DNA of 64,000 nt from Bacillus sp. HMF5848 (GTDB lineage: Bacteria > Bacillota > Bacilli > Bacillales > HMF5848), in assembly GCF_003944835.1 (NCBI RefSeq), contig NZ_RWIV01000001.1, positions 1,899,501 to 1,963,500 on the forward strand, written 5' to 3'. The position numbers and the translations under genes were made by a program. Below, piece by piece: positions 35,477-44,872 of this stretch (position 1 is its first letter; every line of letters begins with the position of its first letter). The notes under the pieces were generated by a model. It ran no database searches and was not told the origin of the DNA. It saw only the letters and a list, made by a program, of their open reading frames with translations.

Positions 35477-37513
35477 ATGTCAGCAAGAGATTTATCTGTA
35501 TTAGCTAGTGTTATATTAATAATCGCTATGCTTGTTATTCCATTTCCGTCATGGATGTTAAGTATTCTAATTATAATAAATATTACGCTAGCATTATTAG
35601 TGTTGCTAACGTCAATGAATATGCAGGAACCTCTTCAATTCTCCATCTTCCCTTCCTTATTGCTGTTATTAACACTGTACCGGCTTGCACTTAATGTTTC
35701 TACTACCCGTTCTATTTTAAGCGAGGGTGAAGCGGGAGGCGTCGTTGAAACGTTTGGGACGTTTGTTGTTGGAGGTAAGGTTTTAGTTGGTTTTGTAGTG
35801 TTCTTAATTTTAATCATCATTCAATTTGTTGTTATCACAAAAGGTGCTGAACGTGTTTCTGAGGTCGCAGCAAGATTCACATTAGATGCTATGCCTGGTA
35901 AACAAATGGCTATTGATGCTGATTTGAATGCAGGGCTTATTTCAGAAATACAAGCTCGGGAACGTCGAGATAAAGTTGCAAGAGAAGCAGATTTTTATGG
36001 TGCTATGGATGGTGCCAGTAAGTTTGTAAAGGGAGACGCCATAGCTGGTATCATTATAGTAATAATTAACATGCTCTTTGGTATCATTATTGGTACCATG
36101 CAGCTAGGTATGTCTTTTGCTGAATCGGCATCACATTTTACAAAGTTAACAGTAGGAGATGGTATCGTAAGCCAAATACCAGCTCTGCTTATATCTACAG
36201 CTACTGGTATTGTTGTAACAAGAGCTGCGTCAGATGGAAATCTAGGTCAAGATATAACCTCACAGCTGTTGGCCTATCCGAAAATGCTATATGTAGCCGC
36301 TGCTACCATCTTCCTTCTTGGTTTATTTACACCAATTCATGACATGTTAACAATACCTATTGCTTTGCTGTTGTCATTTGGTGCTTATATGTATACAAGA
36401 CAATCTAAAGATTTAGACATACCAGAGGCGAGTTCAGAGGAAGAGATGCAGCCAGATGAAATGAAAAGTCCTGAAAGTATAGTGTCTTTGTTAAATGTTG
36501 ATCCTATAGAGTTTGAATTTGGGTATGGTCTTATTCCTTTAGCAGATTCTAGTCAAGGTGGAGATTTACTTGACAGGGTTGTTATGATACGAAGACAGCT
36601 TGCTCTTGAACTAGGACTAGTTATTCCTGTTGTAAGAATTCGTGACAATATTCAGCTTGAACCAAATGAATACAGATTAAAGATAAAAGGAAATGAAGTA
36701 GCTAGAGGTCAAATTTTACTTGATCATTATTTGGCAATGAGTCCCGGTATGGACGATGATGCAATTGAAGGCATTGATACAATTGAGCCATCCTTTGGGT
36801 TACCAGCTAAATGGATTAGTGATGCAATGAAGGAACAAGCAGAGATTTTTGGTTACACCGTAGTTGACCCGCCTTCTGTAGTATCTACTCATATTACGGA
36901 AACTATAAAAGCATATGCACATGAGTTGTTAGGAAGACAAGAAACAAAACAGTTAGTAGATCATTTAAAAGAGTCGTATCCAATATTAGTAGAAGAAGTG
37001 ACCCCGTCTCCATTATTAATTGGGGATGTTCAAAAGGTTTTAGCTAATTTATTGAAGGAAAAAGTAAGTATTCGTAACTTGCCAGTCATTTTTGAGACAC
37101 TCGCAGACTTCGGTAAGATGACAAGTGACACAGACTTATTATCAGAGTATGTAAGACAAGCCTTAGCAAGACAAATAACGAACCAATACGTTGTTCAATC
37201 AGATAGTTTAAAGGTTATTACTTTATCAGGGGGAGCTGAAAAAGCAATTGCTGATGCTATTCAGCAAACAGAACACGGAAATTACCTTGCATTGGATCCA
37301 GCAATTTCACAAAAAATTATTGAATCCGTTCATACTAAGGTAAACCAGTTTATGAATGGTGAGCAAACACCAATTCTGTTATGTTCTCCTGCTGTACGTA
37401 TGTACGTTCGTCATATTATTGAACGGTATTTACCAAATGTACCCGTCTTGTCATACAATGAACTAGAATCTAACATCGAGATTCAAAGTGTAGGGGTGGT
37501 GAATGTAGATTGA
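35477..37513 (+). CDS. flhA: Flagellar export protein FlhA
   Basis: Ring-forming proton-driven export component and docking platform for chaperone-substrate complexes. The 678-residue protein has about eight TM segments in residues 1-310, the FHIPEP-family signature LYRLALNVSTTRSIL, cytoplasmic loop motif GKQMAIDADLNAGLI, and a large C-terminal cytoplasmic domain from about 330. GGGAGAGAG precedes the ATG. It overlaps flhF by 4 bases. Confidence 0.98.
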   Translation: MSARDLSVLASVILIIAMLVIPFPSWMLSILIIINITLALLVLLTSMNMQEPLQFSIFPSLLLLLTLYRLALNVSTTRSILSEGEAGGVVETFGTFVVGGKVLVGFVVFLILIIIQFVVITKGAERVSEVAARFTLDAMPGKQMAIDADLNAGLISEIQARERRDKVAREADFYGAMDGASKFVKGDAIAGIIIVIINMLFGIIIGTMQLGMSFAESASHFTKLTVGDGIVSQIPALLISTATGIVVTRAASDGNLGQDITSQLLAYPKMLYVAAATIFLLGLFTPIHDMLTIPIALLLSFGAYMYTRQSKDLDIPEASSEEEMQPDEMKSPESIVSLLNVDPIEFEFGYGLIPLADSSQGGDLLDRVVMIRRQLALELGLVIPVVRIRDNIQLEPNEYRLKIKGNEVARGQILLDHYLAMSPGMDDDAIEGIDTIEPSFGLPAKWISDAMKEQAEIFGYTVVDPPSVVSTHITETIKAYAHELLGRQETKQLVDHLKESYPILVEEVTPSPLLIGDVQKVLANLLKEKVSIRNLPVIFETLADFGKMTSDTDLLSEYVRQALARQITNQYVVQSDSLKVITLSGGAEKAIADAIQQTEHGNYLALDPAISQKIIESVHTKVNQFMNGEQTPILLCSPAVRMYVRHIIERYLPNVPVLSYNELESNIEIQSVGVVNVD

Positions 37514-38691
37514 AGGTAAAAAAATATGTTGCAAAATCAATGCCTGAGGCTATGAAGATGATTCGAGCTGAGCTTGGCAATGATGCAGTTATATTGAATT
37601 CAAAGGTAGTGCAAAAACGTGGGGTATTTGGTTTTTTTGCAAAAAAAAGCATAGAGGTTATAGCCGCTGTAGACTCTAAACCTGTTATTCAAAAGGAAAC
37701 CAAACCAAAGCCACCTCCCGTTAGGAAAGAAGTTTCTCGGGAGGATGCTTCGCCTGTTATTAAACACCAAACACCTAAGGTACAAGAGAATAATATGAAT
37801 GATAAGGCTGTGTTACAAGAATTAAAAGAGTTAAAAACAATAATAAGTACTTTATCTGGATCGACAAATTATTCGTCTAACGTTTTGGATCAATATCCAG
37901 AGCCGTTGAGACAAATAAATTCCCTGCTTACAGAACAAGAAATAGAAGTAACCATTCGACAGAATATTATTAATCAGCTTTTAGAAAAATGGTATGTTAC
38001 GGGTGGACAAGCTACTGTTGAACAAGTAAAACAGTGGACTGCCAATATAATTGATACTGAAGTATCTTCACACCATTACGGTGGGATTAGGTACAAAAAG
38101 AAATATGTAAATGTTGTTGGACCAACAGGTGTTGGTAAAACAACAACTCTAGCAAAGATAGCGGCAGAATGTGTACTACGAGACCAAAAAAAAGTGGCAT
38201 TTATAACAACCGACACGTATCGAATTGCTGCAGTTGATCAACTTAAAACATATGCCAAAATTTTAGGTATCCCACTTGAAATCTGCTATAACAACGAGGA
38301 TTTCATATTGGCGAAAAACAAATTTCAACATTATGATTTAATATTAATAGACACGGCAGGTAGAAATTATCGTAATCAACAATATGTGGAAGATTTAAAA
38401 GAAATATTAAATTTTAATGAAGACATGGAAACCTATTTAGTTCTGTCACTATCAAGTAGATATGAGGATATGAAGGCCATAATTGAGCAATTCTCACTCA
38501 TTACCATTGATCAGCTAATTTTTACTAAAGTAGATGAAACAACAAAATACGGCCCAATGCTTAATATGATGATTCAATACAATAAAGGAATTGCGTATGT
38601 AACGAATGGTCAGAACGTGCCAGATGACATAATGGCGGCATCACCATCAGTTATAACAAAAACTATACTTGGGGTAGATGTATATGAGTGA
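37510..38691 (+). CDS. flhF: SRP-type GTPase FlhF
   Basis: Controls position of flagellar assembly. In this 393-residue protein an N-terminal B-domain (KKYVAKSMPEAMKMIRAELG) is followed by a variable linker, then N and G domains with G1 [41 protein letters not shown] and TKVDETTKYG. The start is TTG at 37510, overlapping the flhA stop. It overlaps flhG, its GTPase activator, by 8 bases. Confidence 0.96.
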   Translation: MKVKKYVAKSMPEAMKMIRAELGNDAVILNSKVVQKRGVFGFFAKKSIEVIAAVDSKPVIQKETKPKPPPVRKEVSREDASPVIKHQTPKVQENNMNDKAVLQELKELKTIISTLSGSTNYSSNVLDQYPEPLRQINSLLTEQEIEVTIRQNIINQLLEKWYVTGGQATVEQVKQWTANIIDTEVSSHHYGGIRYKKKYVNVVGPTGVGKTTTLAKIAAECVLRDQKKVAFITTDTYRIAAVDQLKTYAKILGIPLEICYNNEDFILAKNKFQHYDLILIDTAGRNYRNQQYVEDLKEILNFNEDMETYLVLSLSSRYEDMKAIIEQFSLITIDQLIFTKVDETTKYGPMLNMMIQYNKGIAYVTNGQNVPDDIMAASPSVITKTILGVDVYE

Positions 38692-39553
38692 TCAAGCTCA
38701 AAATCTAAGACTTAGATTACAAAACTTACAACAAAATAAAATGGAAACAAAGGCCATTGCTGTTATTAGTGGTAAAGGTGGAGTGGGTAAGTCGAATTTC
38801 GCTTTGAATTTTTCACTTTCACTGGCCAAAAAGGGCCAACGCGTTCTTCTATTTGATATGGACATTGGGATGGGTAATATAGATATACTTATGGGTGTAT
38901 CACCGGAAAATACAATAGTCGACATTTTCACCAAACAAATGTCGATTCATGATATTATAAAAAAGGGGCCACATAATCTATCCTATGTAGCGGGTGGAAC
39001 AGGTTTTTCGAAAATTTTTAGTTTTGATTCAATGAAAATTCAATTCTTTTTCGATGAACTCCACAAATTATTACAAGACTATGATTATATTATATTTGAT
39101 ATGGGAGCAGGTTTGTCAGAGGGATATCTTGAAATTTTAATGGCTGTTCACGATGTATTTGTTATTACAACTACAGAGCCAACGGCTATTACAGATGCAT
39201 ATGCAACTATGAAATATATATATATAATGGATCAGCAAACACCCTTTTATCTCGTCGTAAACAGAGCTCACACGGAAAAAGAAGGTGAGATAACAATGCG
39301 TCGACTTACGAATGCTGTGCAGCAATTTTTACAAAAACAAGTCATTCAATTTGGGTTGTTACCAGAAGATCGGGCTGTCTCAAGAGCGGTAAGCTCCCAA
39401 ACCCCGTTTATTATACATGACCCTAAATCAAATGCAAGTAAAGCGCTTGAACAAATGACTGAACGTTATTTAAGTAAGTCTTTTGAATCTACGATTCCCT
39501 CGCGCTCTTTTAGCTTCGTAGCAAAACTGCGCCAATACTTCTTTGAAAGGTAG
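38684..39553 (+). CDS. flhG: MinD-like ATPase FlhG (YlxH)
   Basis: Controls flagellar number and pattern; stimulates FlhF GTPase through an N-terminal peptide. The 289-residue protein starts SDQAQNLRLRLQNLQ (activator helix), then the deviant Walker A SGKGGVGKSNFALNFS, DMDIGMGNIDIL, IIFDMGAGLS, and a C-terminal amphipathic region RSFSFVAKLRQYFF. ATG at 38684 lies 9 bases after GGGG; an ATG at 38678 is only 3 bases after it. Confidence 0.95.
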   Translation: MSDQAQNLRLRLQNLQQNKMETKAIAVISGKGGVGKSNFALNFSLSLAKKGQRVLLFDMDIGMGNIDILMGVSPENTIVDIFTKQMSIHDIIKKGPHNLSYVAGGTGFSKIFSFDSMKIQFFFDELHKLLQDYDYIIFDMGAGLSEGYLEILMAVHDVFVITTTEPTAITDAYATMKYIYIMDQQTPFYLVVNRAHTEKEGEITMRRLTNAVQQFLQKQVIQFGLLPEDRAVSRAVSSQTPFIIHDPKSNASKALEQMTERYLSKSFESTIPSRSFSFVAKLRQYFFER

Positions 39554-39560
39554 TGAGGCA

Positions 39561-40649
39561 ATGGCTGATAAGAAAGTAAAGGTTTTAGTTGTTGATGACT
39601 CTGCTTTTATGCGCAAAATGATTACTGATTTTCTATCAAATGATTATCGTATAGAGGCAATAGGGACAGCTAGAAATGGTAACGATGCAATAGACAAAAT
39701 CAAGCAACTGCAACCTGATGTCGTTACTTTAGACGTGGAAATGCCTATTATGAATGGGTTGGATGCTTTAAAAATTATTATGAAGGAAACCCCGTTACCT
39801 GTTGTTATGTTATCGAGTACAACAAAAGAGGGCGCAGAAAATGCATTACTAGCTATGCAGCTTGGTGCAATCGATTTTATCGCCAAGCCTTCTGGCCCGA
39901 TAAGTTTGGATTTACATAAAGTTAAAGAAGATATTATAGCGAAAGTTATATTAGCGAGTACTGTTAATTTAAAAAATGTAACACCACAAAAAATGGAAGA
40001 AAAAACCGCTCAAACTCTTCCGTCACTGACATCACCTATGAAACGAATACGGTCAAGACAGGGTACATCACAAAGTAAAAAACTTATAGTAATCGGTACC
40101 TCAACAGGAGGGCCAAGAGCACTTCAACAAGTATTAACAAAAATTCCTGCAAATATTGATGCACCAATATTAATTGTACAACATATGCCACCAGGATTTA
40201 CTAAGTCACTAGCAACTCGATTAGATTCCTTGAGTAACATTACAATAAAAGAAGCTGAGAATGGTGAGATCTTACAAAAAGGTACTGCTTATATTGCACC
40301 AGGTGGATTTCACTTGAAGGTGAAACGAGTAGGCTCTTCTTTAGCTGTCTTGACGGACCAATCTGACATACGCAATGGTCATCGACCAAGTGTTGATGTT
40401 ATGTTTGAATCTGTGAGCGATTTAAATGATTATGAAAAAATAGCAGTAATAATGACGGGGATGGGGGCAGATGGCTCTGAGGGCCTCGTGAAAATGAAGC
40501 AGGGTGGCAAAGTAAAAGCTATTGCTGAAGCTGCTGAAACTTGTGTTGTATTCGGTATGCCGAAATCAGCAATTGCTACACAATTAGTTGATGACGTAGT
40601 GCCATTGGATAATATCTCTCTAGCGATTTTAAAATATGTTGAAGCCTAA
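39561..40649 (+). CDS. cheB: Chemotaxis methylesterase CheB
   Basis: Removes methyl groups from chemoreceptor glutamates and deamidates glutamines; activated by CheA. The 362-residue protein has a receiver domain (Asp58 in VVTLDVEMPIMNG), a linker, and a catalytic domain with Ser in GTSTGGPRALQ, His in QHMPPGFT and Asp in MTGMGADGSEG. ATG at 39561 is preferred over TTG 39543 because GTGAGG lies just upstream. Confidence 0.97.
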   Translation: MADKKVKVLVVDDSAFMRKMITDFLSNDYRIEAIGTARNGNDAIDKIKQLQPDVVTLDVEMPIMNGLDALKIIMKETPLPVVMLSSTTKEGAENALLAMQLGAIDFIAKPSGPISLDLHKVKEDIIAKVILASTVNLKNVTPQKMEEKTAQTLPSLTSPMKRIRSRQGTSQSKKLIVIGTSTGGPRALQQVLTKIPANIDAPILIVQHMPPGFTKSLATRLDSLSNITIKEAENGEILQKGTAYIAPGGFHLKVKRVGSSLAVLTDQSDIRNGHRPSVDVMFESVSDLNDYEKIAVIMTGMGADGSEGLVKMKQGGKVKAIAEAAETCVVFGMPKSAIATQLVDDVVPLDNISLAILKYVEA

Positions 40650-40663
40650 AGGGGGCCAAGCTA

Positions 40664-42700
40664 ATGGATATGAATCAGTATCTAGATGTTTTTATAGATG
40701 AAAGTAAGGAGCATTTAGAAATATGTAACTCTCAATTATTAGAACTTGAGAAAAACCCTAAGAACTTAGCGATTGTTAATGAAATCTTTCGTGCAGCACA
40801 TACATTAAAAGGTATGTCAGCAACAATGGGGTTCGAGGACTTAGCAAATTTAACACATAAGATGGAAAATGTGTTAGATGGTATTCGTAATCAAAAAGTT
40901 GTTGTTACAACAGAAATTATGGATGTAGTATTCAAAGCTGTAGAGCATCTTGAACAAATGGTGTTTTCAATTGCTGATGGTGGAGATGGCAAGTGTGATG
41001 TTACGCAAGTAGTGGACGCTCTTCAGCGAATAGAAAAAGGCGAAACTATAGCAAAAACTGAGCCGAAAAGTAAAGAGGTTTCAGAAAGCGTAACTGTCAA
41101 CTCATCTAATTTTGATGAATTTGAGCTAACAGTTATTGAACAATCTGAAGAGCAAGGTTTTGTAACGCTGCAGATTGACGTACAATTACGTGCAGATTGC
41201 TTAATGAAAGCTGCACGTGCCTATATGGTCTTTGAGGTACTTGAGCAAGTAGGAGAAGTTATTAAGTCGAATCCTCGAGTGGAAGATATTGAAGATGAGC
41301 AATTCGACCAAAATTTTACAATTACATTTATAACAAAGGAGCCTGTCGAAGACATTAAAAAACGGGTTCAAAAAGTTTCAGAAGTCGAGAGTGTTATAAC
41401 AAATAAAGTTTCCATTGACAAGAGCACATCTACTTTAATAGAAAAAGTTGAACCGGTATTAGAGGCAAAAGCAGAGGTCGCTGCAACTGCAGCTCTTGAA
41501 ATAACAGAAAAAAATGATAGCCAACCAGAAGTTGCTAGAAGTCAAGCGGTTTCTAATAAAACTATTCGTGTTAATATTGAGCGACTTGATATTTTAATGA
41601 ATTTATTTGAAGAGCTTGTTATCGATCGTGGGCGACTAGAACAGATTTCTAAAGAATTAAATAATTCCGAGCTTCACGAAACAGTTGAAAGAATGTCGAG
41701 GATTTCTGGAGACTTACAAAATATTATTCTAAATATGCGAATGGTACCTGTAGAAACGGTGTTTAATCGCTTTCCACGTATGGTACGACAGCTTTCACGT
41801 GAATTAGGTAAAATTATTAATCTTGAAATAATCGGCGCAGAAACTGAGTTAGATCGCACAGTTATTGATGAAATTGGTGATCCGTTAGTACATTTAATTC
41901 GCAATGCTTTAGATCATGGAATTGAAAGTCCAGCAGAGCGAAAGCAAAAGGGAAAACCAGAGGAAGGTACTGTAAAACTTAAAGCATATCATAGTGGAAA
42001 CCATGTTTTTATTGAAATTGAGGACGATGGTGCCGGTATAAGTCGTAATAGAGTTCTGAAAAAGGCTATCGCAAGCGGGATAGTAACAGAACAAATTGCA
42101 ACAACGCTGACAGACAAACAAGTATATGAGCTGATTCTTGCTTCAGGGTTCTCGACGGCAGAAAAAGTTTCTGACATTTCTGGTAGAGGCGTTGGATTAG
42201 ACGTTGTTAAGAGTACTATTGAATCACTAGGAGGTTCTATATCTATAGACTCAACTGAAGGCCATGGTTCTGTGTTTTCAATCCAACTACCTTTAACACT
42301 ATCAATTATTTCTGTAATGCTAGTAGAAGTGCAAAAAGAGAAATTTGCTGTTCCACTTTCTTCAATAATTGAAACAGCAATAATTAAACAAAGTGATATA
42401 CTACACGCCCACAATCAAAAAGTAATTGATTTCCGTGGGAAAGTCGTACCATTACTATTTATTAAAGATATTTTTGATGTTCCTGTCTATGAAGAAGATG
42501 ATGAGTTTTATTCGGTTGTTATCGTTCGTAAAGGGGACAAAATGGCTGGACTTGTTGTTGATTCATTTATTGGTCAACAAGAGGTTGTTTTAAAATCACT
42601 AGGAAACTATATGACAAATGTCTTTGCTATCTCAGGAGCAACAATTCTTGGAGATGGACAAGTCGCACTAATTATTGACTGTAATGCACTTATAAAATAA
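40664..42700 (+). CDS. cheA: Chemotaxis histidine kinase CheA
   Basis: Cytoplasmic kinase in receptor-CheW arrays, phosphorylating CheY and CheB. The 678-residue protein contains P1 (His46 in AAHTLKGMSATMG), P2 CheY/CheB-docking (about residues 150-265), P3 dimerisation with VNIERLDILMNLFEELV, P4 kinase with HLIRNALDHGIE and DDGAGI, DISGRGVGLDVV, and P5 CheW-like C-terminus. SD AAGGGGG. Full family length. Confidence 0.98.
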   Translation: MDMNQYLDVFIDESKEHLEICNSQLLELEKNPKNLAIVNEIFRAAHTLKGMSATMGFEDLANLTHKMENVLDGIRNQKVVVTTEIMDVVFKAVEHLEQMVFSIADGGDGKCDVTQVVDALQRIEKGETIAKTEPKSKEVSESVTVNSSNFDEFELTVIEQSEEQGFVTLQIDVQLRADCLMKAARAYMVFEVLEQVGEVIKSNPRVEDIEDEQFDQNFTITFITKEPVEDIKKRVQKVSEVESVITNKVSIDKSTSTLIEKVEPVLEAKAEVAATAALEITEKNDSQPEVARSQAVSNKTIRVNIERLDILMNLFEELVIDRGRLEQISKELNNSELHETVERMSRISGDLQNIILNMRMVPVETVFNRFPRMVRQLSRELGKIINLEIIGAETELDRTVIDEIGDPLVHLIRNALDHGIESPAERKQKGKPEEGTVKLKAYHSGNHVFIEIEDDGAGISRNRVLKKAIASGIVTEQIATTLTDKQVYELILASGFSTAEKVSDISGRGVGLDVVKSTIESLGGSISIDSTEGHGSVFSIQLPLTLSIISVMLVEVQKEKFAVPLSSIIETAIIKQSDILHAHNQKVIDFRGKVVPLLFIKDIFDVPVYEEDDEFYSVVIVRKGDKMAGLVVDSFIGQQEVVLKSLGNYMTNVFAISGATILGDGQVALIIDCNALIK

Positions 42701-42727
42701 TCCTTAAAATCGAAAGGGGGAATCACA

Positions 42728-43171
42728 ATGACAACTGCAATAGGAACAGAATTAAAAGTAATTGTATTTCAACTTAAAGATGAAGAATACGGTGTACCTG
42801 TTGATCAAGTAAGGTCAATTGAGAGAGTATTGCATATTACAAGAGTGCCTCGAACTGATGATTTTGTAAAAGGAGTAATAAATCTTCGAGGAGTCGTTAC
42901 TCCGATTATTAATTTACGCAATCGCTTTGGAATTACTGAACAAGAGTATACGGATAGTACGAGAATAATAATTGTTGCATTAAAGGATATGGAAGTAGGG
43001 CTTATCGTAGATGCTGCTAACGATGTTATTGATATACCTGTTTCAGCGATAGAACCTGCTCCAGAAGTAGTAGGAGCTGTTGAGGCTGATTATATTAAAG
43101 GTGTAGCAAAGTTGGATAAACGCCTTTTGATTTTATTAGACTTAGAAAAAGTATTAAATCCTGACGGTTAA
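42728..43171 (+). CDS. cheW: Chemotaxis adaptor CheW
   Basis: Links chemoreceptors to CheA. The 147-residue protein consists of one CheW domain: KVIVFQLKDEEYGVPVDQVRSIE, TRVPRTDDFVKGVINLRGVVTPIINLR (family core) and LLILLDLEKVL at the end. GAAAGGGGG precedes the ATG. It lies between cheA and cheC, as in B. subtilis. Confidence 0.97.
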   Translation: MTTAIGTELKVIVFQLKDEEYGVPVDQVRSIERVLHITRVPRTDDFVKGVINLRGVVTPIINLRNRFGITEQEYTDSTRIIIVALKDMEVGLIVDAANDVIDIPVSAIEPAPEVVGAVEADYIKGVAKLDKRLLILLDLEKVLNPDG

Positions 43172-43191
43172 AAAGCGAGGTTTTGAATGCC

Positions 43192-43833
43192 ATGTCATTC
43201 ATTGATAAAATTAATCCCATACAGTTAGATATATTAAAAGAAATCGGCAACATAGGAGCAGGGCATTCAGCAACAGCTTTATCAAAAATTTTAAACAAAA
43301 AAATTGATATGACCGTCCCACAAGTTAGAATTGTATCGTTTGACGAGATGATGGACATTGTTGGGGGACCTGATAATGTAGTTGCTAGTGTGTTCCTTCG
43401 TGTCGAAGGAGATGCACCAGGTAGTATGTTTTTCGTATTATCTCTAGAGCAAGCATCTAAGTTTATTAAACAACTAACAGGTGATGAAAGCTTTAGCTTT
43501 GATAAGCCACCATATTCTGAGCTATCTATATCAGCCCTTCAAGAACTTGGGAATATTTTATCCGGCTCATATTTGTCATCTTTGTCAGACTTTACAAATC
43601 TAATGTTAATGCCAACCGTTCCTGCCTTAAGTATTGATATGGTCGGAGCAATTTTAGGATATGGATTACTTGAATTGTCTCAAGTAAGTGATTTTGCTAT
43701 TGTTATTGATACTTCCATCAATGAAGACGAGAACTCTAGTGATGCTACATTACAAGGCCATTTCTTTCTACTTCCTGACCCTGACTCTTTTGATGTTATA
43801 TTTAAATCATTAGGAGTCACTACTAATGAGTAA
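43192..43833 (+). CDS. cheC: CheY-P phosphatase CheC
   Basis: Dephosphorylates CheY-P and binds CheD in the adaptation pathway. The 213-residue protein shows two active-site helices, LKEIGNIGAGHSATALSKIL and ALQELGNILSGSYLSSLSDF, each with the Glu-x2-Asn pair. ATG at 43192 is chosen, 11 bases after GCGAGG; a TTG at 43183 is too close to the SD. It overlaps cheD by 8 bases. Confidence 0.96.
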   Translation: MSFIDKINPIQLDILKEIGNIGAGHSATALSKILNKKIDMTVPQVRIVSFDEMMDIVGGPDNVVASVFLRVEGDAPGSMFFVLSLEQASKFIKQLTGDESFSFDKPPYSELSISALQELGNILSGSYLSSLSDFTNLMLMPTVPALSIDMVGAILGYGLLELSQVSDFAIVIDTSINEDENSSDATLQGHFFLLPDPDSFDVIFKSLGVTTNE

Positions 43834-44326
43834 TACTACTTTTCAAATTGTTAAAGTGGGTATTGCTGATATGAACATTGTAAAGGGACAAGATGTAATT
43901 CGGACGTCAGGATTAGGCTCGTGTGTGGGAGTTATCATTTATGATCTTCAGCAACAAATCGCGGGATTAGCACATATCATGTTACCGAACTCTACATTAG
44001 CAAGAGAAGAACGTTTTAATACAGCTAAATATGCCGACACTGCTACTGATGAATTAATCTCACGATTACTTCAAGCTGGAGCTAAAAGAATAAATCTTAA
44101 AGCAAAAATAGCGGGAGGAGCGCAAATGTTTCAATTTGCCTCTAAAAACGATATGATGCGAATTGGCCCGCGTAATGTTGAAGCAGTTATTGAAAGACTT
44201 GCATACAACAGGATATCATTGTTAGCAAAAGATGTAGGCGGTAGTAGTGGCCGAACTATAGAATTTACTCCATCAACTGGAAAATTGACAATTAGAACGG
44301 TTAATCAAGGGGTTCATGACATTTAA
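43826..44326 (+). CDS. cheD: Chemoreceptor glutamine deamidase CheD
   Basis: Deamidates receptor glutamines and activates CheC. The 166-residue protein has the catalytic Cys in SGLGSCVGVIIYD, His in LAHIMLP, and KAKIAGGAQMFQ, NVEAVIERL and GGSSGRTIEF. The ATG overlaps the cheC end, and the stop overlaps the next gene's ATG by one base. Confidence 0.97.
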   Translation: MSNTTFQIVKVGIADMNIVKGQDVIRTSGLGSCVGVIIYDLQQQIAGLAHIMLPNSTLAREERFNTAKYADTATDELISRLLQAGAKRINLKAKIAGGAQMFQFASKNDMMRIGPRNVEAVIERLAYNRISLLAKDVGGSSGRTIEFTPSTGKLTIRTVNQGVHDI

Positions 44327-44652
44327 TGATTGACAAAACGCTAGTCAACCTACTTATTGCGTGTGTCGGCTTTAGTTTGGTATTCACACTCTCGATGATA
44401 CAAAACTCATTATTAACAAGTGTGGTACGAGCTTGTATTGGATTTATAGTTTTCTTTATTGTTAGTGTAATTATCAGTTTAATGATTACGTACATAAAAA
44501 AAGATATGACCGGAACGCATTCAGAAGATAACATTCAAATTATTCAAGAAACGGACCAAGAACAATTAGCAAGACCAGATATGTTTGATGGATTATCTGA
44601 AGACGAAATTAAAAAAATTGTTACATATATACGATCGATGGACAATGATTAA
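44326..44652 (+). CDS. Small membrane protein between cheD and sigD, unknown function
   Basis: I do not recognise this 108-residue protein. It has two predicted TM segments (about residues 8-26 and 36-58), then a short acidic cytoplasmic-type tail ending MFDGLSEDEIKKIVTYIRSMDND. It overlaps cheD by one base, so it is translated with the operon, and a terminator follows 20 bases later. B. subtilis 168 has no gene here, as cheD is followed by sigD. A motility role is suggested only by position. Confidence 0.7.
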   Translation: MIDKTLVNLLIACVGFSLVFTLSMIQNSLLTSVVRACIGFIVFFIVSVIISLMITYIKKDMTGTHSEDNIQIIQETDQEQLARPDMFDGLSEDEIKKIVTYIRSMDND

Positions 44653-44671
44653 AAAGTAGTATAAAACGTTT

Positions 44672-44705
44672 AAGGATCTACGTATAATTTGTAGGTCCTT
44701 TTTTC
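44672..44705 (+). terminator. Terminator between the che genes and sigD
   Basis: Arms AAGGATCTAC (44672-44681) and GTAGGTCCTT (44691-44700), one G-U pair, 9-base loop, followed by TTTTTTC. It appears to end the flgB-cheD transcript. Confidence 0.8.
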
Positions 44706-44811
44706 TTTGTTTTTAAAAAATATAAAAGTAGTCAATTTGAGACTTATTAATATTTTAAAAGTATTTACTTAAGGGAAATTGGAAAAATTACAAAACATGT
44801 CATATCCTTGA

Positions 44812-44840
44812 TTAAATTGTCGGATAACTTTTGATATAAT
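44812..44840 (+). promoter_or_regulatory. Extended -10 sigma-A promoter for sigD
   Basis: TATAAT (44835-44840) preceded by TG at 44832-44833 (extended -10). The -35 TTAAAT (44812-44817) is weak at a 17-base spacing. The start point would be near 44847, about 26 bases before the sigD ATG. Confidence 0.65.
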
Positions 44841-44872
44841 AGGTTGTAGTGCTCTTTTATAGGAGGAAAAGG

